Program-made: the position numbers and the translations under genes
The notes under the pieces: model-generated
The model's database searches: none
Seen by the model: only the letters and a program-made list of their open reading frames with translations
What the model was told of the DNA's origin: nothing
NCBI GenBank assembly: GCA_029964075.1
Contig: CM057149.1
Coordinates: 3,544,465-3,608,464 of the forward strand
Length of the DNA stretch: 64,000 nucleotides
Source of the DNA: Patiria pectinifera
Lineage: Eukaryota; Echinodermata; Asteroidea; Valvatida; Asterinidae
Direction of reading: 5' to 3'
Shown here: positions 10,440-22,680 of the stretch, one piece after another
Numbering within the stretch: the first letter of the stretch is position 1
Layout of the letters: every line of letters starts with the position of its first letter

Positions 10440-13400
10440 AATTAAAACAGACCATCAAGCAATTTCAATAAAAATAACCTTATGTGATGATACCAGGATG
10501 GACCAGGATATTGGAAGTTTAACAGTTCACTTATTGACGATAAAACATTTGTTAATGCAATGAAATCCCATTTGGAAAAGACAACAATCAAACTCCAACT
10601 TGAATATGAAGATGAACGACTCCGTTGGGAGCTATATCAAATCGAAATTAAGGATTTCGTTATTCATTTCTCAAAACAAAAGAAAAAAAGTAGAGAAAAA
10701 TGTTAAACGTTCAGTTACTGAAAGACTAAATTACCTAAACAAACAATGTGACGCAGAAAACGAGGAGGTGTATGAACTCCAAAACGCACTAGACAGAATA
10801 TATGAACGAGAAATTGAGGGTCAAAAGGTTAGATCTCGCGAAAAGTGGGCCGAGGACGGCGAAAAAAAACAGTCGATATATTTTAGGTTTAGAAAAACGA
10901 AACGCAGTCAAAAAACACATTACTTTACTGAAAAGCGAAAATGATCGTATCATCAAAGACAAAAGGCAAATACTACGCAAATAAAAAAGTTTTTACCAAA
11001 AATTGTATTCTTCTAACTTTGTTGAAACAAGTCAGGTGAAACAGTATCTAGATGACACACAGTTTGACTATGTATTAAATAATGAACAAAAAGAGAAATG
11101 TGAGGGAATAAATACTGAGGCAGAGTATGAACGAGCTTTAAACAACTTAAAAACCAATAAACAACTTAAAAACCAATAAAAGTCCCGGTACAGTTGGTAT
11201 AACGGTAGAGTTTTATAACAAATTCTGGAACCAAATAAAGGCACTTTATACTGAATCAATAAAATAGAAGTTACAAGGAAGGAGAATTGTCTATTTCACA
11301 ACGCCGCGCGATTATATCACTGCTTTATAAAAAAGGTGACCGCACAAACTTAAAAAAACTGGAGACCAATTAGTCTACTGAACATAGATAACAAAATAGC
11401 TGCAAAAGCCCTGGCAAATCGTCTGTCTGAAGTCATAGGCCATATTATACAGAAAGACCAATCCGGATATATAAAAGGACGATTTATTGGAGATAACATT
11501 AGATTGATTGATGACACCATCCACTTTTTACGCAGTAATAACAAAAATGCTGCTATCCTCTTTCTGGATTATGAAAAAGCTTTTGATACGGTTGAATGGA
11601 ACAATCTACAAGAAACACTCTTGTATACAACCAAACGTACAAAGCACTATTATTAACAACGGATACATGTCCGGATTCTTTACATTAAATAGAGGCCTTG
11701 GGCAAGGATGTCAGCTCTCAGCCCTCTTATTCTTACTCGTTGCTGAGGTACTAGCTAATAGAATTAGAAGTAACAAAGACATAAATGGAAGTGAATTATC
11801 AGAAACATCAAATTTGCGTATCACAATGTATGCAGATGATACGACAATTTTTGTGTCAGATCCCACATCCATAAAAAAAACACTATAACAATTGTGTCAA
11901 ATTTTGGGCAAATTGCTGGACCTAAACTGAATCTTCAAAAAACAAAAGGGCTTATATCGGCAATTTGATTATTGATACACGTTTGCTTGAATTGATAAAT
12001 TGGCAAGAAGAACCAATTACAACTTTTGGAGTTTATTTTGGAAAAAAACATGAGTTAATGTTACGAATTAATTTCGGAAGAAAAAATTAAAACATGTACA
12101 GTTTTAATAAACCAATGGAAGAGAAGGGCATTAACACTTCCCGGCAAAGTAACTATATTAAACAATCTAGCGTTTCCTATATTTACCTTTCTGGCATCCG
12201 TAATCCCAACGCCACAAAAGTATATCTCAAAAATTAACAAACTTGTCTTTCCTTTTATTTGGAATGGACGCACAGACAGAATCGCAAGAAAAACTATCAT
12301 ACGGAGGCTTGACGAAGGCGGTTTGAACCTCATCGACATGGAAACCCATAACACGCATAACATGGCATTAAAATGCAACTGGATTGTTTAACTACTAAAC
12401 AACACAAGCGGTAAATGGAAAACCCTTTGTAAATATTTCCTAGATTCCTGTAATCCCAACCTTACAGTTTTGAACATGAACTTTGGGAAAACAAAATATG
12501 GGTCAACTATAACACAGTCGTTACCACAATTTTACAAAGAACTAATTCTGTGTTGGCAGGAACTACATCCACAACCTGATATGCAGAAACGATTTAGTCC
12601 CACTGAAATAAAAACACAACTGCTATGGGGTAACCAACTTATAACTTTCAATGGTAAAATACTATTTCCGTAATTGGATAAAATCTAACATTATTTATGT
12701 AAATTATCTTTTTAACGAAGAAGGGGAATTTTCTATAAACTATATTAAAACAAAGCTGACCACAAAAGGGAATTGGCTAGTCGAAATATTTATGTTGAAA
12801 AGAGCCTTACTAAAAGACTGGTTATCAATTATTGTAGACAGTAAAGAAAAGATCGGTGTTGATTTTAAACCTCATGTTAATCATAGTCTAGGTAATCTAG
12901 AAAACATTACAACTAGAAATATTTATAATATATTGATAGACGAAAGAAGTAAAACACCTCAGATTGAAACGTTGTGGGAAAACGTACTTGGTGAGAAGAT
13001 TAATTGGACTTCCACATGGAAAAAGAAAATAGTCGACATTAAAGAAATTAAGTTGAGAAACTTCAATTACAGACTCATGCATCGTTGAATAGCAACGAAC
13101 GATTTATTGTATACATGGACAATTGAGAATAGCCCATTGTGCTCAATGTGTGACATGATTGACGACTATAAACACGCATTCTTAACCTGTTTACAAACAA
13201 TTGAATTTTGGAATAAATTAAAGATTTACTACCAAGAAAAACAAAAAGTAGTTTTATCACACCAACATTGTCAAACTTATTAACAGGTCTTGATAGAAGA
13301 CCTGAGGTAAATTTAATAATTACGATAGCAATGTTTTCGATACATAAAGAAAGAATCAAATTGAGTATAGAAAATAGAAGGATAAATATTTTTAATGTGT

Positions 13401-13727
13401 TTATTACAGAGCTTTTATTCAGAGCAAAGCTTTAAAAGAAAAACAAAGACTTCTGGCAACATTTTATGACTTAACTGTATATTTCTTTAATTAATATGCC
13501 TATGCTGTTCACACTTATATATTTATATTCAAAGTGCTAACACCAGATATATTATAACCTATGGTTCTAACATACATTATATACATGTAGTACATCAAAA
13601 CCAATGTTGTGTATATCATGTATGATTGTTATATGTATACTTCTAAACATTGTAATAACTAACATTGTAATAATTATTTGCTATATTGAAATTAATGGAA
13701 ATAAATAAAAAAAGAAAAAAAAAAACA
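10440..13727 (+). mobile_element. L1-clade non-LTR retrotransposon, 5' truncated and decayed
   Basis: Endonuclease end with TDHQAISIKI (10448) and GPGYWKFNSS (10500). Then the linker REKWAEDGEKK and GLEKRNAVKKHI (about 10835-10920). RT motifs follow: SPGT (about 11180), a QSGYIKGRFIG-type motif (11461-11493), FLDYEKAFDTVEW (11560-11600), NRGLGQGCQLSALLFLL (11692) and MYADDTTIFVSD (11828). The C-terminal region extends to about 13090 and beyond. It ends in an A-rich tail at 13702-13727. At least five frameshifts or stops make it non-functional. A 19-bp tandem duplication (ACAACTTAAAAACCAATAA) lies at 11141-11178. Inserted in a ROCO intron, antisense to the gene. Confidence 0.85.
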
Positions 13728-13944
13728 CGTTACATGCACATGTACTACGTGTAAAAAGGTCCTACTTTTGATCCTAAATAACTATGTTGTTTACCAATGG
13801 AATTAAACCAACCATTAAGATCATGGCAACAAGGCAAGACACATTTTATGGAGCGCGTTTCACTAGCTTTGTGCTAGAGGATGAGATTCAAACGCCATAT
13901 GAAAAAAATACTGACTGTATCTCAGCATCTGCAACTTTCGACTT

Positions 13945-14190
13945 GGCGTCCTCCAATGTCGATACCGCGCTGGAGAGGGTGGCGGAAGGCACGTGCTGCG
14001 GCCAAAATTTCCTAAGGAATGCAAGATCACCCCTGATGTCATTGCAAACCTCCTCGATCGTTTGGCCTAACACACGATCGAGAAGGTGTGCAATGACATC
14101 AGGGGTGATACTGCATTCCTTCATAAGCTTTTGGCCTCAGCAATTGCCTTTCGCCACCATTTCCAGGGCTGTATTGACATTCTGAAAGTG
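13945..14190. repeat. Inverted duplication of a coding-like fragment
   Basis: Arms 13945-14066 and 14070-14190 are head-to-head copies, roughly 80 percent alike. The minus-strand left arm translates TIEEVCNDIRGDLAFLRKFW. The plus-strand right arm translates the same opening, VCNDIRGDTAFLHKLL. The shared frame suggests an old protein-coding fragment; the family is not recognised. Confidence 0.65.
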
Positions 14191-14522
14191 AGTTTTTTGT
14201 CATTATGGCGTTTAAATCTAACCCTTTTGCACAAAGTTTATGAAACTCGCTCCATACAATTTGTCATGCCTTGTTTACATGATCTGGAAGTTTGGTTTAA
14301 AGAGGTTGTGGAATGCTGAATATTGTCTTGTTTTTATTTATTTTTATTGTAGAGTAGACCTGTATATATCATATGTTTCTTATGTAATGTGCCTTTATAT
14401 GTTTATACAACTGAAATTCATGGAGTAATTTGTTGGTCGGCGAGGGCATAATTAAGTTAAATTAATTCTGCTTGTACCTAATATAGTTTTTGGATTAGAA
14501 CTGTGAATTCGAATAAACATAC
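14191..14522. other. ROCO intron sequence (exons 11-12)
   Basis: AT-rich, no gene recognised. Confidence 0.4.
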
Positions 14523-14678
14523 CTCATCAAAACGCTCACAGAGTAGGTCAAACTTGTCCATCAGATCCAGCAGCGCCGTTTTGTGCTCAAGGATGTCTTT
14601 CCACATGTGGTCGATAAGCAAATCCTCCAATATGCCATTTTCTTTCAGTCGATTCCAAGATCGGACATAATGTTTGAT
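14523..14678 (-). CDS. ROCO exon 11: COR domain, helical part
   Basis: 156 bp, 52 codons, phase 0/0. It encodes W-x-x-L-x-ENGILEDLLIDHMWKD and DKFDLLCERFDE, matching COR (L-x-x-x-G-x-L-x-x-x-L-x-x-x-LW, then LMxKFxLLC). The acceptor has a good pyrimidine tract (ttttgtttccaattgag). Donor GAG|GTATGT. Confidence 0.85.
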
Positions 14679-15834
14679 CTCAATTGGAAACAAAATCATT
14701 GATTTAGGTTCATTGAGATGTTGATATCATCAGTAATTTAGGGTTTTCATGAAATCATAAGACCTTTTCACGCTAGGGAAATCTCAGGATTGACACAAAG
14801 GTAATGCCGCATTAAACATGCAGGGTTTCACATTTTTAAATCCTTGCCAACCCTATGTCAACCACGGTTAAAATAGGTTTAAAACATTTGTAGCCCGTGG
14901 TTGCAAAGGGTGAGCTTCATGCCCCGGGTGCGGGTTAAGCTTCATGGCATTGTATCCACTTGTAAGGTATATGTCTAGGCGGATGCTTTGAACCAAATTG
15001 TGCACGAAGTGAGTCTGGGTCATGCAACAATTACACAAGTGCGACCCTGGATATGTAGGGCCTACTCTGTTGCACAAAATACGAAACCTGGGTTGAGCTC
15101 CCCAATGGATCCTTTTACACTTTCTAACACCAAAATAATACCGACTAACTTTACCCATACCCAGGTTATGTTTAAGAATTCAGCAGCTACAAACTTCCAT
15201 TCTTACTGAATTATCCGAATTTACGGCAAAACCTTGCAACTTCAGCATTCCCTTACCACATTCAAACATGTGAGTTGTTGTGCCAACACTGTTTCTACTG
15301 AATAACAGAGGGTTCAACAAACCCCTGGAATTAAAACAAGGTCGCCACTTCGTCGCTTTACTCACGAAGTGACAAAAACCTCGAAAATCAATAATTATTC
15401 AATTTTGAGTTTTACTGGCCATTTTATTAAAGTTGTCTCAAGGAACAATTTGACCAAGTTTCAAGGCAAAATCTTGTTTACTTTCTTAATTATTGTAAAC
15501 AAACAATTGACAAAAAGCCTGAAATCGGATATTTTCATGTTTACGAAATGTAAAAAAGTGTATTTAATGTTCTCACGAAGTGACAAAAATTCACCTCGTG
15601 AGCAGGGCCAGAGGAATTATACATTGGTTTACACGCGGCGGGATGGGAGCATACACGCGCGTGCGAACGATGTTGAAAAAGAACAGACGCGCGCGTGCTC
15701 ACCCATTGTATGACGCGCAAAAGTAACAAAATGTCGTCAAAAGTACAAAATAAGTTGAGCCTCCGCGATTCATGTTCCCCACAGCCTGATGCCTTCAACC
15801 ACTCCTGTGGCTAATTGCACAAAACGTCAGACAG
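14679..15834. other. ROCO intron (exons 10-11), proximal part
   Basis: No gene. The string CACGAAGTGA recurs (about 15004, 15364, 15574). A GC-rich block with alternating CG (15635-15715) contains inverted ACGCGCGTGC-type strings. Confidence 0.4.
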
Positions 15835-15985
15835 CGAGCTCTTCAGTATGGCTCGACTGCAGGCCAAACAAACGTGAAGGACATGCTAATCAGATATTCG
15901 GATGTTGTTTGCAGACAATGTCGCCCATGCAGCTCACACAGAGGAAGCTCTTCATAGGGACTGTAAGACAACTTGGCATATGAAA
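15835..15985 (+). pseudogene. LINE reverse-transcriptase fragment (FADD-type motif)
   Basis: One frame reads RMLFADNVAHAAHTEEALHR. This corresponds to the LFADDxALxAHTEExL motif C region of a non-LTR reverse transcriptase, with the second catalytic Asp changed to Asn. It may belong to the same element as the pieces at 20270-21140. Confidence 0.6.
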
Positions 15986-16475
15986 CCTTCACAACATACC
16001 TATCCAAAGCAAAACTATCGCAAACCGAAATAATTGCTTTTTGAACAAGGTCTCAATGTCGTACATGTACCTGCTTCTGCTAAACCAAACTGCAAATCAT
16101 TCGTAAGCAACTAATGCGTAACAAGCGCTCTAAAAATCATCCTTTCAAACCACCCTCCAATTGGCATCCGGAATGAACTTCTAGTGAAACGCTAGAAAAA
16201 TACCCGGAAGCCACTCAATTTAAACTTGCACACAAGTTTAACACATTACATTTTGGATGGAGGAAAAATCAAAACAAACTCCACCTGTCTTCACCACAAC
16301 ATGCAACCCAGCCATAACACACCGTGACCTAAATTGAGCAATAAACAAGCACTGGAACATAAACCAATTAACTACTCTACGGAAACATTTCCGAAATCCC
16401 AATTCATTGCCTTCAGAAAATCCGCCAAAACATCCAGGAGAAACTACGACAGCAAAATAAAGAGCTAAACCCACT
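15986..16475 (+). pseudogene. Penelope-like element remnant
   Basis: Frames alternate, but the order is that of a Penelope-like protein: YLSKAKLSQTE, LNKGLNVV, then HPFKPPSNWHPE (about 16141), then PVFTTTCNPAITHRDLN (about 16285) and an IAFRKSAK segment (about 16402) that normally precedes the GIY-YIG nuclease. The reverse-transcriptase core is missing, so there is a large internal deletion. The downstream part is cut by the Rex1/CR1 element. Confidence 0.5.
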
Positions 16476-16489
16476 CGTGACCTTGAAAA

Positions 16490-19333
16490 AAACTAAACCC
16501 ACTCGTGATTGCGTGAACATTGATGGATTTAAATTGATACGTGGAGTCCGGGACTTGGATGCTACTGGAAAACAGGATGAGGGCGGTCTGTGCCTTTATG
16601 TCAGTAATCATTGGTGTCATCCTAATAATGTACACGTGAAGGATCATTCCTGTACCCCTAAGTTGGAAATTCTGGTCACCTCTCTGCGTCCATATTATCT
16701 GCCGCGTGAATTCTCACACGTACTGTGCTGTACTATTTACATTCCGGACAAAACCGTTGCTAAAGCTGGCAGTGAGGAACTGAGAGCAGCTATACATAAT
16801 CTGGAGGTTTCACACCCGGATGCATTTATTGTGGTGAATGGAGATTTTAATCACGGCAAGATGGATAGGGCGGGCTCTCATTATTATCAGCATGTGAACT
16901 GCCCGACTCGTGGAGAAGCTACACTGGACCTTTGTTATTCATCAGTTAAAGATGCATACAATGCTTCACTTCTACCCAAGCTTGGATCTGCAGATCACAA
17001 CCTCGTACTTTTGCTTCCTTAGTACAGACCTATTGTGCAGCGAGACAAACCACGTGTAGTTGAATTCAAGCAGTTGTCCCCTGAAGCTTCAACCTGCTTA
17101 CAAGAATGTTATGCATGCACGGATTGGTCTGTTTTCATTGATTCCGCACAGGATATTCATGAACTGACGGACACGGTGAGCTGCTACGTTCAGTTTTGCG
17201 AGGACACTTTAATTCCATATAGAAAGGTGAAAATATTCCCTAACAACAAACCGTGGATCACAAAATACGTTAACGAGGTGATAAACAGGAAAAAAGGAGT
17301 ATTTGGACGAGGAAATAAAGCTGAGCTGAAGGAAATACAGAAAGAACTAAAACGCGCCATTCGCAACGAAAAGAGAGTTTATAAAGAAAAGGTTGAAGAA
17401 CACTTCACGGACAATAACATGCAGCAAGTATGGAACGGTCTGCGTATGATCAGTTGCTACTCTAAGCCTAGCAAATCCCATCAGCTTCCTGCTGTAACAA
17501 TTGACTATGCCAACGAGCTTAACTCATTCTATAACAGGTTTAACTGTCATGATTTCATCAGTAAGCATAGCGACCTGCAGAGATCATTCAATATAGGAGT
17601 TACTTCTGACCCGTTTTTAACTGTTACTGAGGATGAGGTACATCGGCAATTTCTAGGGTTGAAACAGTCTAAGTCTGCTGGTCCAGACAGACTTTCTCCT
17701 CGCCTCCTCAAAAAGTGTGCTGATCAATTGTCATACATTTTTACTTTCATTTTTAATCTTTGTTTCACCACCCAATCAATTCCGAACATTTGGAAACGGT
17801 CATGTATTATTTCAGTTCCTAAAAAGTTAGTGGTCACGTGCAATAATGACCTTAGACAAATTGCGTTAACCTCCGTGGCAATGAAGATATGTGAGCGTTT
17901 TGTTTTGAATTATTTGAAACCATTGATTGCTGATTTTGTCGATCCATTGCAAGTTGCTTATACCAAGGGGCGTTGTACTGAGGATTCAATTTTGTTTTGT
18001 TTAGATAAACTTTATTCTCATTTAAAACGCACTAGGTTTGGAAACTCTGCTCGTATTATGTTTTTTGATTTTTCTTCGGCTTTCAATACCATGCAGCCCC
18101 ACATTCTTGCACAGAAACTACTTGACATGTCAGTTGTGCCCCATACTGCTGTGAGATTCATTTTAAATTATCTGATTTGCCGTTCACAATTTGTGCGTCT
18201 TAATAATTCCACCCATTCTGATGTTATAGTTTCTAGTACTGGAGCTCCGCAAGGCACTGTTTTAGCACCGTTTCTGTTTACTGTGTACACAGCCGATCCA
18301 CTGTTTAAATATGCAGATGACACTGCCCTTATTGGTCTGATTCAAAAGAACGAATAGTCCATTTACTGGAGCAAATTAGTCGGTTTGTCGAATACTGTAA
18401 ACGTAACTTCCTTGCACTGAATCTCATAAAGACGAAAGAAATGTTGGTTGACTTCCGCAAAGCTTATAAGCTGGTGCCGGATCCAGTTATAATTGATGGA
18501 CATGAAATAGAACGTGTTGCCGAGTATAAAATATCTTGGAGTTGTTTTTGATGATAGGTTAGACTGGAGCAACCATGTGAGTCATGTAGGTAAAAGATTG
18601 AACTCAAGAATGTACTGTTTGATGAAACTGAACTCATTTGATGTCAGGAAGGAAATCAAGACAATATTCTATAACTCGGTTATTTGTGGTGTATAGACCT
18701 ATTGTTTGTTATGTTGGGCTGGAAATACCGATAAGAAAATGAACAAATTAATTGACGATACCATCAAACGAGCTAGTTGGATACTCGGTGAGTGTTTGCC
18801 ATCAGTGGACACGGTCTACAACCAACGGCTGCGTGACAAGCTACAACTGGTGTGGAGAGATGCTGAGCATCCGCTCCACAACCGATTTAAGGATAACATC
18901 ATTACACGCGGCGGAAGACTGAGACCAGTGGTTGCACACACAAACCGATATTCTTCATTTTTCACAGGCAGGGCCATTAAGTGTCATAATGATGATTTTA
19001 CAAGATGATTTTTATCCAAAGGATTAATTTATTCTGGTATTTGAGAAGCAACGGGTTTTCACATTTTTTGACATAATCATAATTGTTATACTAAGTCCTT
19101 TATTCTGGTTCTACTTTGGTAATGGGTTTGGCATTAATTTCACATGTGCTTTTTTACGCTCAAAAGTTTTTAGTGCTTTATACTGTGTGCAATTGAAATG
19201 TTTTGATGTGATTGTGTATTTATTTCCTGAATATTGTAGCGTATGTTGAATTTTTTATATTTTTAATGAGAGACGACATGATGTAATTTCCAGTTTTGGA
19301 TTTTAATAAAGTTTATCTATCTATCTGTCTATC
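16490..19333 (+). mobile_element. Rex1/CR1-clade non-LTR retrotransposon, 5' truncated
   Basis: Endonuclease part (to 17022) with LRPYYLPREF, VVNGDFNH and SADHNLVLL. Reverse transcriptase (17035-18357) with SAGPDRLSPRLLK, FFDFSSAFNTMQP, GAPQGTVLAPFLF and YADDTALIG. C-terminal pieces at 18360-19008 include YLGVVFDDRLDW. The 3' end has ATAAAGTTTATC followed by a TATC/TGTC microsatellite (19310-19333), characteristic of CR1-type elements. Stops or frameshifts occur at about 17021, 18355, 18530 and 18695. It interrupts the Penelope-like remnant. Antisense to the host gene. Confidence 0.88.
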
Positions 19334-20087
19334 ACTCCCAACGAACTCCGGCTTTTTCGAAGAACCAATCGAAAATGACAAAACCCGCAACATATTACTC
19401 TCCTGATTAGAGGAACAATCCGGTACCAACTGCAATCATTTGGCTATACTCGAAACACTCGAATGCTACGAAATCTGATTGGAACATATACTCAATCCCA
19501 ACCACAACTTTTCCGCAAGTCAGCTTCGATTCTTTTTTGAATCACCAATCTGCATCTGAAGAGTGCCCAAACAGCAAGGCACGAAAGCATGCTATTGCTA
19601 ACAAGAGGATTTGCGAACATAATCCTCCGCTCGCACCTTTCATCACATTTGATTACCAAACCTATCATAGTCACTTAATCTCTTACGTCCGCCCACTCTA
19701 CATTTCAATCGGACATAACCGGCAAATACTAAGTCATGCTTAAAATCCATACTAAGCCATACAAGTCACCAGAGAAGAAGTGTCACTGAATGGGATAGTG
19801 CCATCCCTTTTCCAAACTTCGAATATGCGTGTAGTGATTTCTTTCTCACAATCAGCCTGAGGAGGACCAGTTAACTTCAGTGGTAACGTTAAGGATGCTA
19901 GCCAATTGCCCGTTGATCAAGATTGAAAGTTCCACCAACCTGTGCTTGACTATTTCGCACAGTCTGTTCTTGGACACAGAGATAGAATCTGTTGTACGAC
20001 TTTGGATAGCAAGAGCACATGAAAGCCAGTCACATGGCCCCAAACACTTAAGAGGTTGTGCGTCTATCAGACATGCATCCTTAGCAC
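19334..20087. other. Decayed repeat sequence, family unclear
   Basis: Probably the continuation of the repeat interrupted by the Rex1/CR1 element. A stretch near 19975 reads LDTEIESVV, reminiscent of the region after the LINE RT domain (SLDTEI), but this is weak. Confidence 0.35.
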
Positions 20088-20255
20088 CAGTGGCGTATCG
20101 AGAAGGGGGCGGGGGCACCCCCCTCTTCACCTGGAGGATGTTTTTGAAAGACATTTTTTTCAGTAACTTTATTTCCAGAAATTGTTATAGAGTTCTGACA
20201 TGAAAAATGCTCCAAACCAATGCGCCTTGAAAATCTAAGTCTGGATACGCCATTG
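20088..20255. mobile_element. hAT-like MITE with perfect 8-bp target duplication
   Basis: Termini CAGTGGCGTATC and the inverted GGATACGCCATTG; 168 bp; no coding. Flanked on both sides by CTTAGCAC (20080-20087 and 20256-20263). An 8-bp duplication and CA(G)TGGCG-type ends indicate the hAT superfamily. Poly-G/poly-C near the left end (GGGGGCGGGGGCACCCCCC). Confidence 0.8.
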
Positions 20256-20263
20256 CTTAGCAC

Positions 20264-21140
20264 ATGTAGCGAGATGGACCTTCCACAAGCAGTGCCTCAA
20301 GGGGATACTGGACATCACCTAGCTGGCAGGATTGAATCCCTATCTAAGACATCTTGGTCCGTGTATCTCCTAGAATGTTCCCTGCTGATGCAGGGTAACC
20401 TTCGCTGATCAGGACACATTTTTTTTGACAAATGGATGAAGGTTGACTGCCAACGGGTATCCTCTACAGCCAGCTCGCCACTGACAACCACCATGCGTAT
20501 GGCGTCCAGCCCTAAGAGTCAAGGACACGTGCAAAAGAGAAATGAAAACCCGTGACATGGTACCCAACACTTGGAAGGCTAACGTGGAAGAATGGTTTAT
20601 CTGATGAAAGCTTGCACACAATGGTATCACTTGAACGGACAGGACACAGTCATCTGTGGACCGTGTAAAAAGAACTCCTGCAATGCGGAATTGATTTCAC
20701 ATAACGTATTGACATAACTATTATCTCGCCACCGTGCTTATAACCTCCTCCCGTCTGCTATGTCTTTTTTTTCTTTTCCTATTACACAGACATACTTCAC
20801 TTATACACTCTGTAGAGAATTGTTCTTGTCTTTGTGTCTTGTTTGTCAATTCATGTTGTTTTTTTTCCTGGCATGGCAATATAAGCCTGCGGTTTCTGCA
20901 CATGCATGTCACCATATTGCTGCTTTGATAATATATAATTTGTTAACAATTAAGTCTGTTATGGATTATATACATTACTTGTTGATTTAATATTTTTATG
21001 CTCCGTTCGTCCTTTATTCCATACTCTTTATTTTATGCTCTCTATTAATTATCCATTAATGTTTTTTTTTATTTATCGGCTCATTGTACGTCTTGAAATT
21101 CTCAGTAAATATTGAAATAAAAGTATGTATGAATGAATGA
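20264..21140 (+). mobile_element. Decayed LINE C-terminus and 3' tail
   Basis: Pieces in changing frames: FHKQCLKGILDI (20283), MQGNLR and SGH (20390), RILYSQLAT (20455), KDTCKREMKT (20521), NTWKANVEEW (20570), the usual order of a LINE polyprotein end. It terminates at AATATTGAAATAAAAG followed by TGAATGAATGAA (about 21125-21140), a microsatellite tail. Interrupted by the hAT MITE. Confidence 0.7.
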
Positions 21141-21187
21141 ATCAACAACAAACCAACTTATTGTCTTCTAATGCATAATATGCTTAC

Positions 21188-21382
21188 CTGTTTTCTTGGA
21201 GGTTTAACAGTGAGGATCTTCTTGAAGGCATTGATCAGCCATTGTGGCTTCAGAATGACTACGTCTTTCAGCGCCTGGCTTTCACTATCCCCTCCAAAGT
21301 ATATTATGTGGCCGACATCGTGGTAGAACTTCAGCATCGTCAGCAGTTCAGTTTCATCTTCAATCCCAGTGCCATCCATTAC
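21188..21382 (-). CDS. ROCO exon 10: COR domain core
   Basis: 195 bp, 65 codons, phase 0/0. It encodes ELLTMLKFYHDVGHIIYFG and VVILKPQWLINAFKKIL, the diagnostic COR pattern (L-x-FLHxxGxIxYF, then xxVIL-x-PQWLxxxF). Acceptor atgctag, donor CAG|GTAAGC. The Polinton and other repeats separate it from exon 9 by 18.5 kb. Confidence 0.9.
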
Positions 21383-21929
21383 CTAGCATCACAGTGAAGA
21401 CATTGAATTACTCTTTGTTTATCACTCTCTTCTCATTACACCCACTAACTGCAAAATCGAATAGCGAAATCAAATCAATCATATACACGCAAGCAGTAGC
21501 GTAATGCAGAAATCCCAAAAGCCACGGTGCCATATATTTCCTTTTTTTCCATGTGATGAATTCGGGTCTCCAGAACAAAGTGAACATTACTACTCACATG
21601 TGCTTTCCCTTACCGAACATGAATGATGTCCAAGAGCAGTTTTCATAGCATTCCACATAGCATGCGAATGCTATAAATGAATGCTATCTCCAATAGCATT
21701 CTCATGTAGCATTCATTGAGGTATAGCAGTCCGATAGCATGTCAGGAAGCCGATTTTTATAAATGAGCTATAGCATGCGCATGCTATTGGGAATGCTTCC
21801 ATAGCATGCAACTGGAATGCTATGGGATAGCATGTGCATGCTATTTTGCATGCTATGTGAATGCTATATGTGAATGCTATATTATACAAATATTGAATGC
21901 TTAGAGTGGTGTAGTAGAACTTGCCTCTC

Positions 21930-22000
21930 GAGGTGATCCATGGACATTCTATTTTCCCGAGGCGAAGCCGAGGGAAAATAAAATGCTCCATGGATTACCG
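21930..22000. repeat. Near-perfect palindrome nested in the 2.6-kb element
   Basis: Arms GTGATCCATGGACATTCTAT... and the inverted copy meet at CCCGAGGCGAAGCCGAGGG. About 33 bp per arm. Likely a tiny foldback insertion or cruciform. Confidence 0.75.
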
Positions 22001-22216
22001 AGGGAGGCTAGTTTTACTTCACCGCGAGATAAAGCATTCAATATTTGTTTTATAACACTTCACCCACAGATTCTGCTTGGTTTTAAAATTTTAAATTATT
22101 TAAATCTAAACACAATTGAAATAAACTCAAATTTCAATACAAAATTGGTGGAAAATGTAGTTCTCTGTTCCAAACTACCCCTTTGCAAATGTTGGAGCCC
22201 AACTCCATGGCGCGCT

Positions 22217-22680
22217 CTCATAGGGCGTTTTCGAATCCCTGTTTTTGACAACACTCGGGTTAACCCGAAACGAGAACAGCGGTCTCGAACGTGACGAACA
22301 GACCCGAGAGGGCGTTCGCTGATCGATTTTTTTCACTCGCCGGTTGATGGAGGGTTCGGCGAGGTGCAGCTTGAACAAAATGGCTGACTGTGCAGATTCG
22401 TAAGTTGTTTTTTTTTTTTTTTTTTTTGCTTATACCCTAATGATTGGGATAAGAATACCATTATAGTGCAGGTCTGCAATTTCATCCCCGCATGTCTGGT
22501 TTTGCAACAGTCGTCCTCGTTCATTTGGAATAGGCCTAAGTACAAATTCAGACGATTGTCGACCATTTTGCATTGCTTTATATCGATGCGACACGCGCCC
22601 GCGCGTTCGTAACAACCAGCTCGTGAACACGTTCGCGTGTTACACGCGTGTTGTCAAGAACAGGGATTCGAAAACGCGCT
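22217..22680. mobile_element. Nested foldback element (about 460 bp)
   Basis: The ends GCGTTTTCGAATCCCTGTTT...GACAACAC (22223-22252) and its inverted copy (22648-22678) match over about 30 bp. The interior contains further CG-rich inverted strings. Non-coding. Confidence 0.65.

Noticed and set aside
13784-14185. 133-aa plus-strand frame
   Set aside because: Crosses the centre of an inverted duplication. The protein-like translation is in other frames of each arm.
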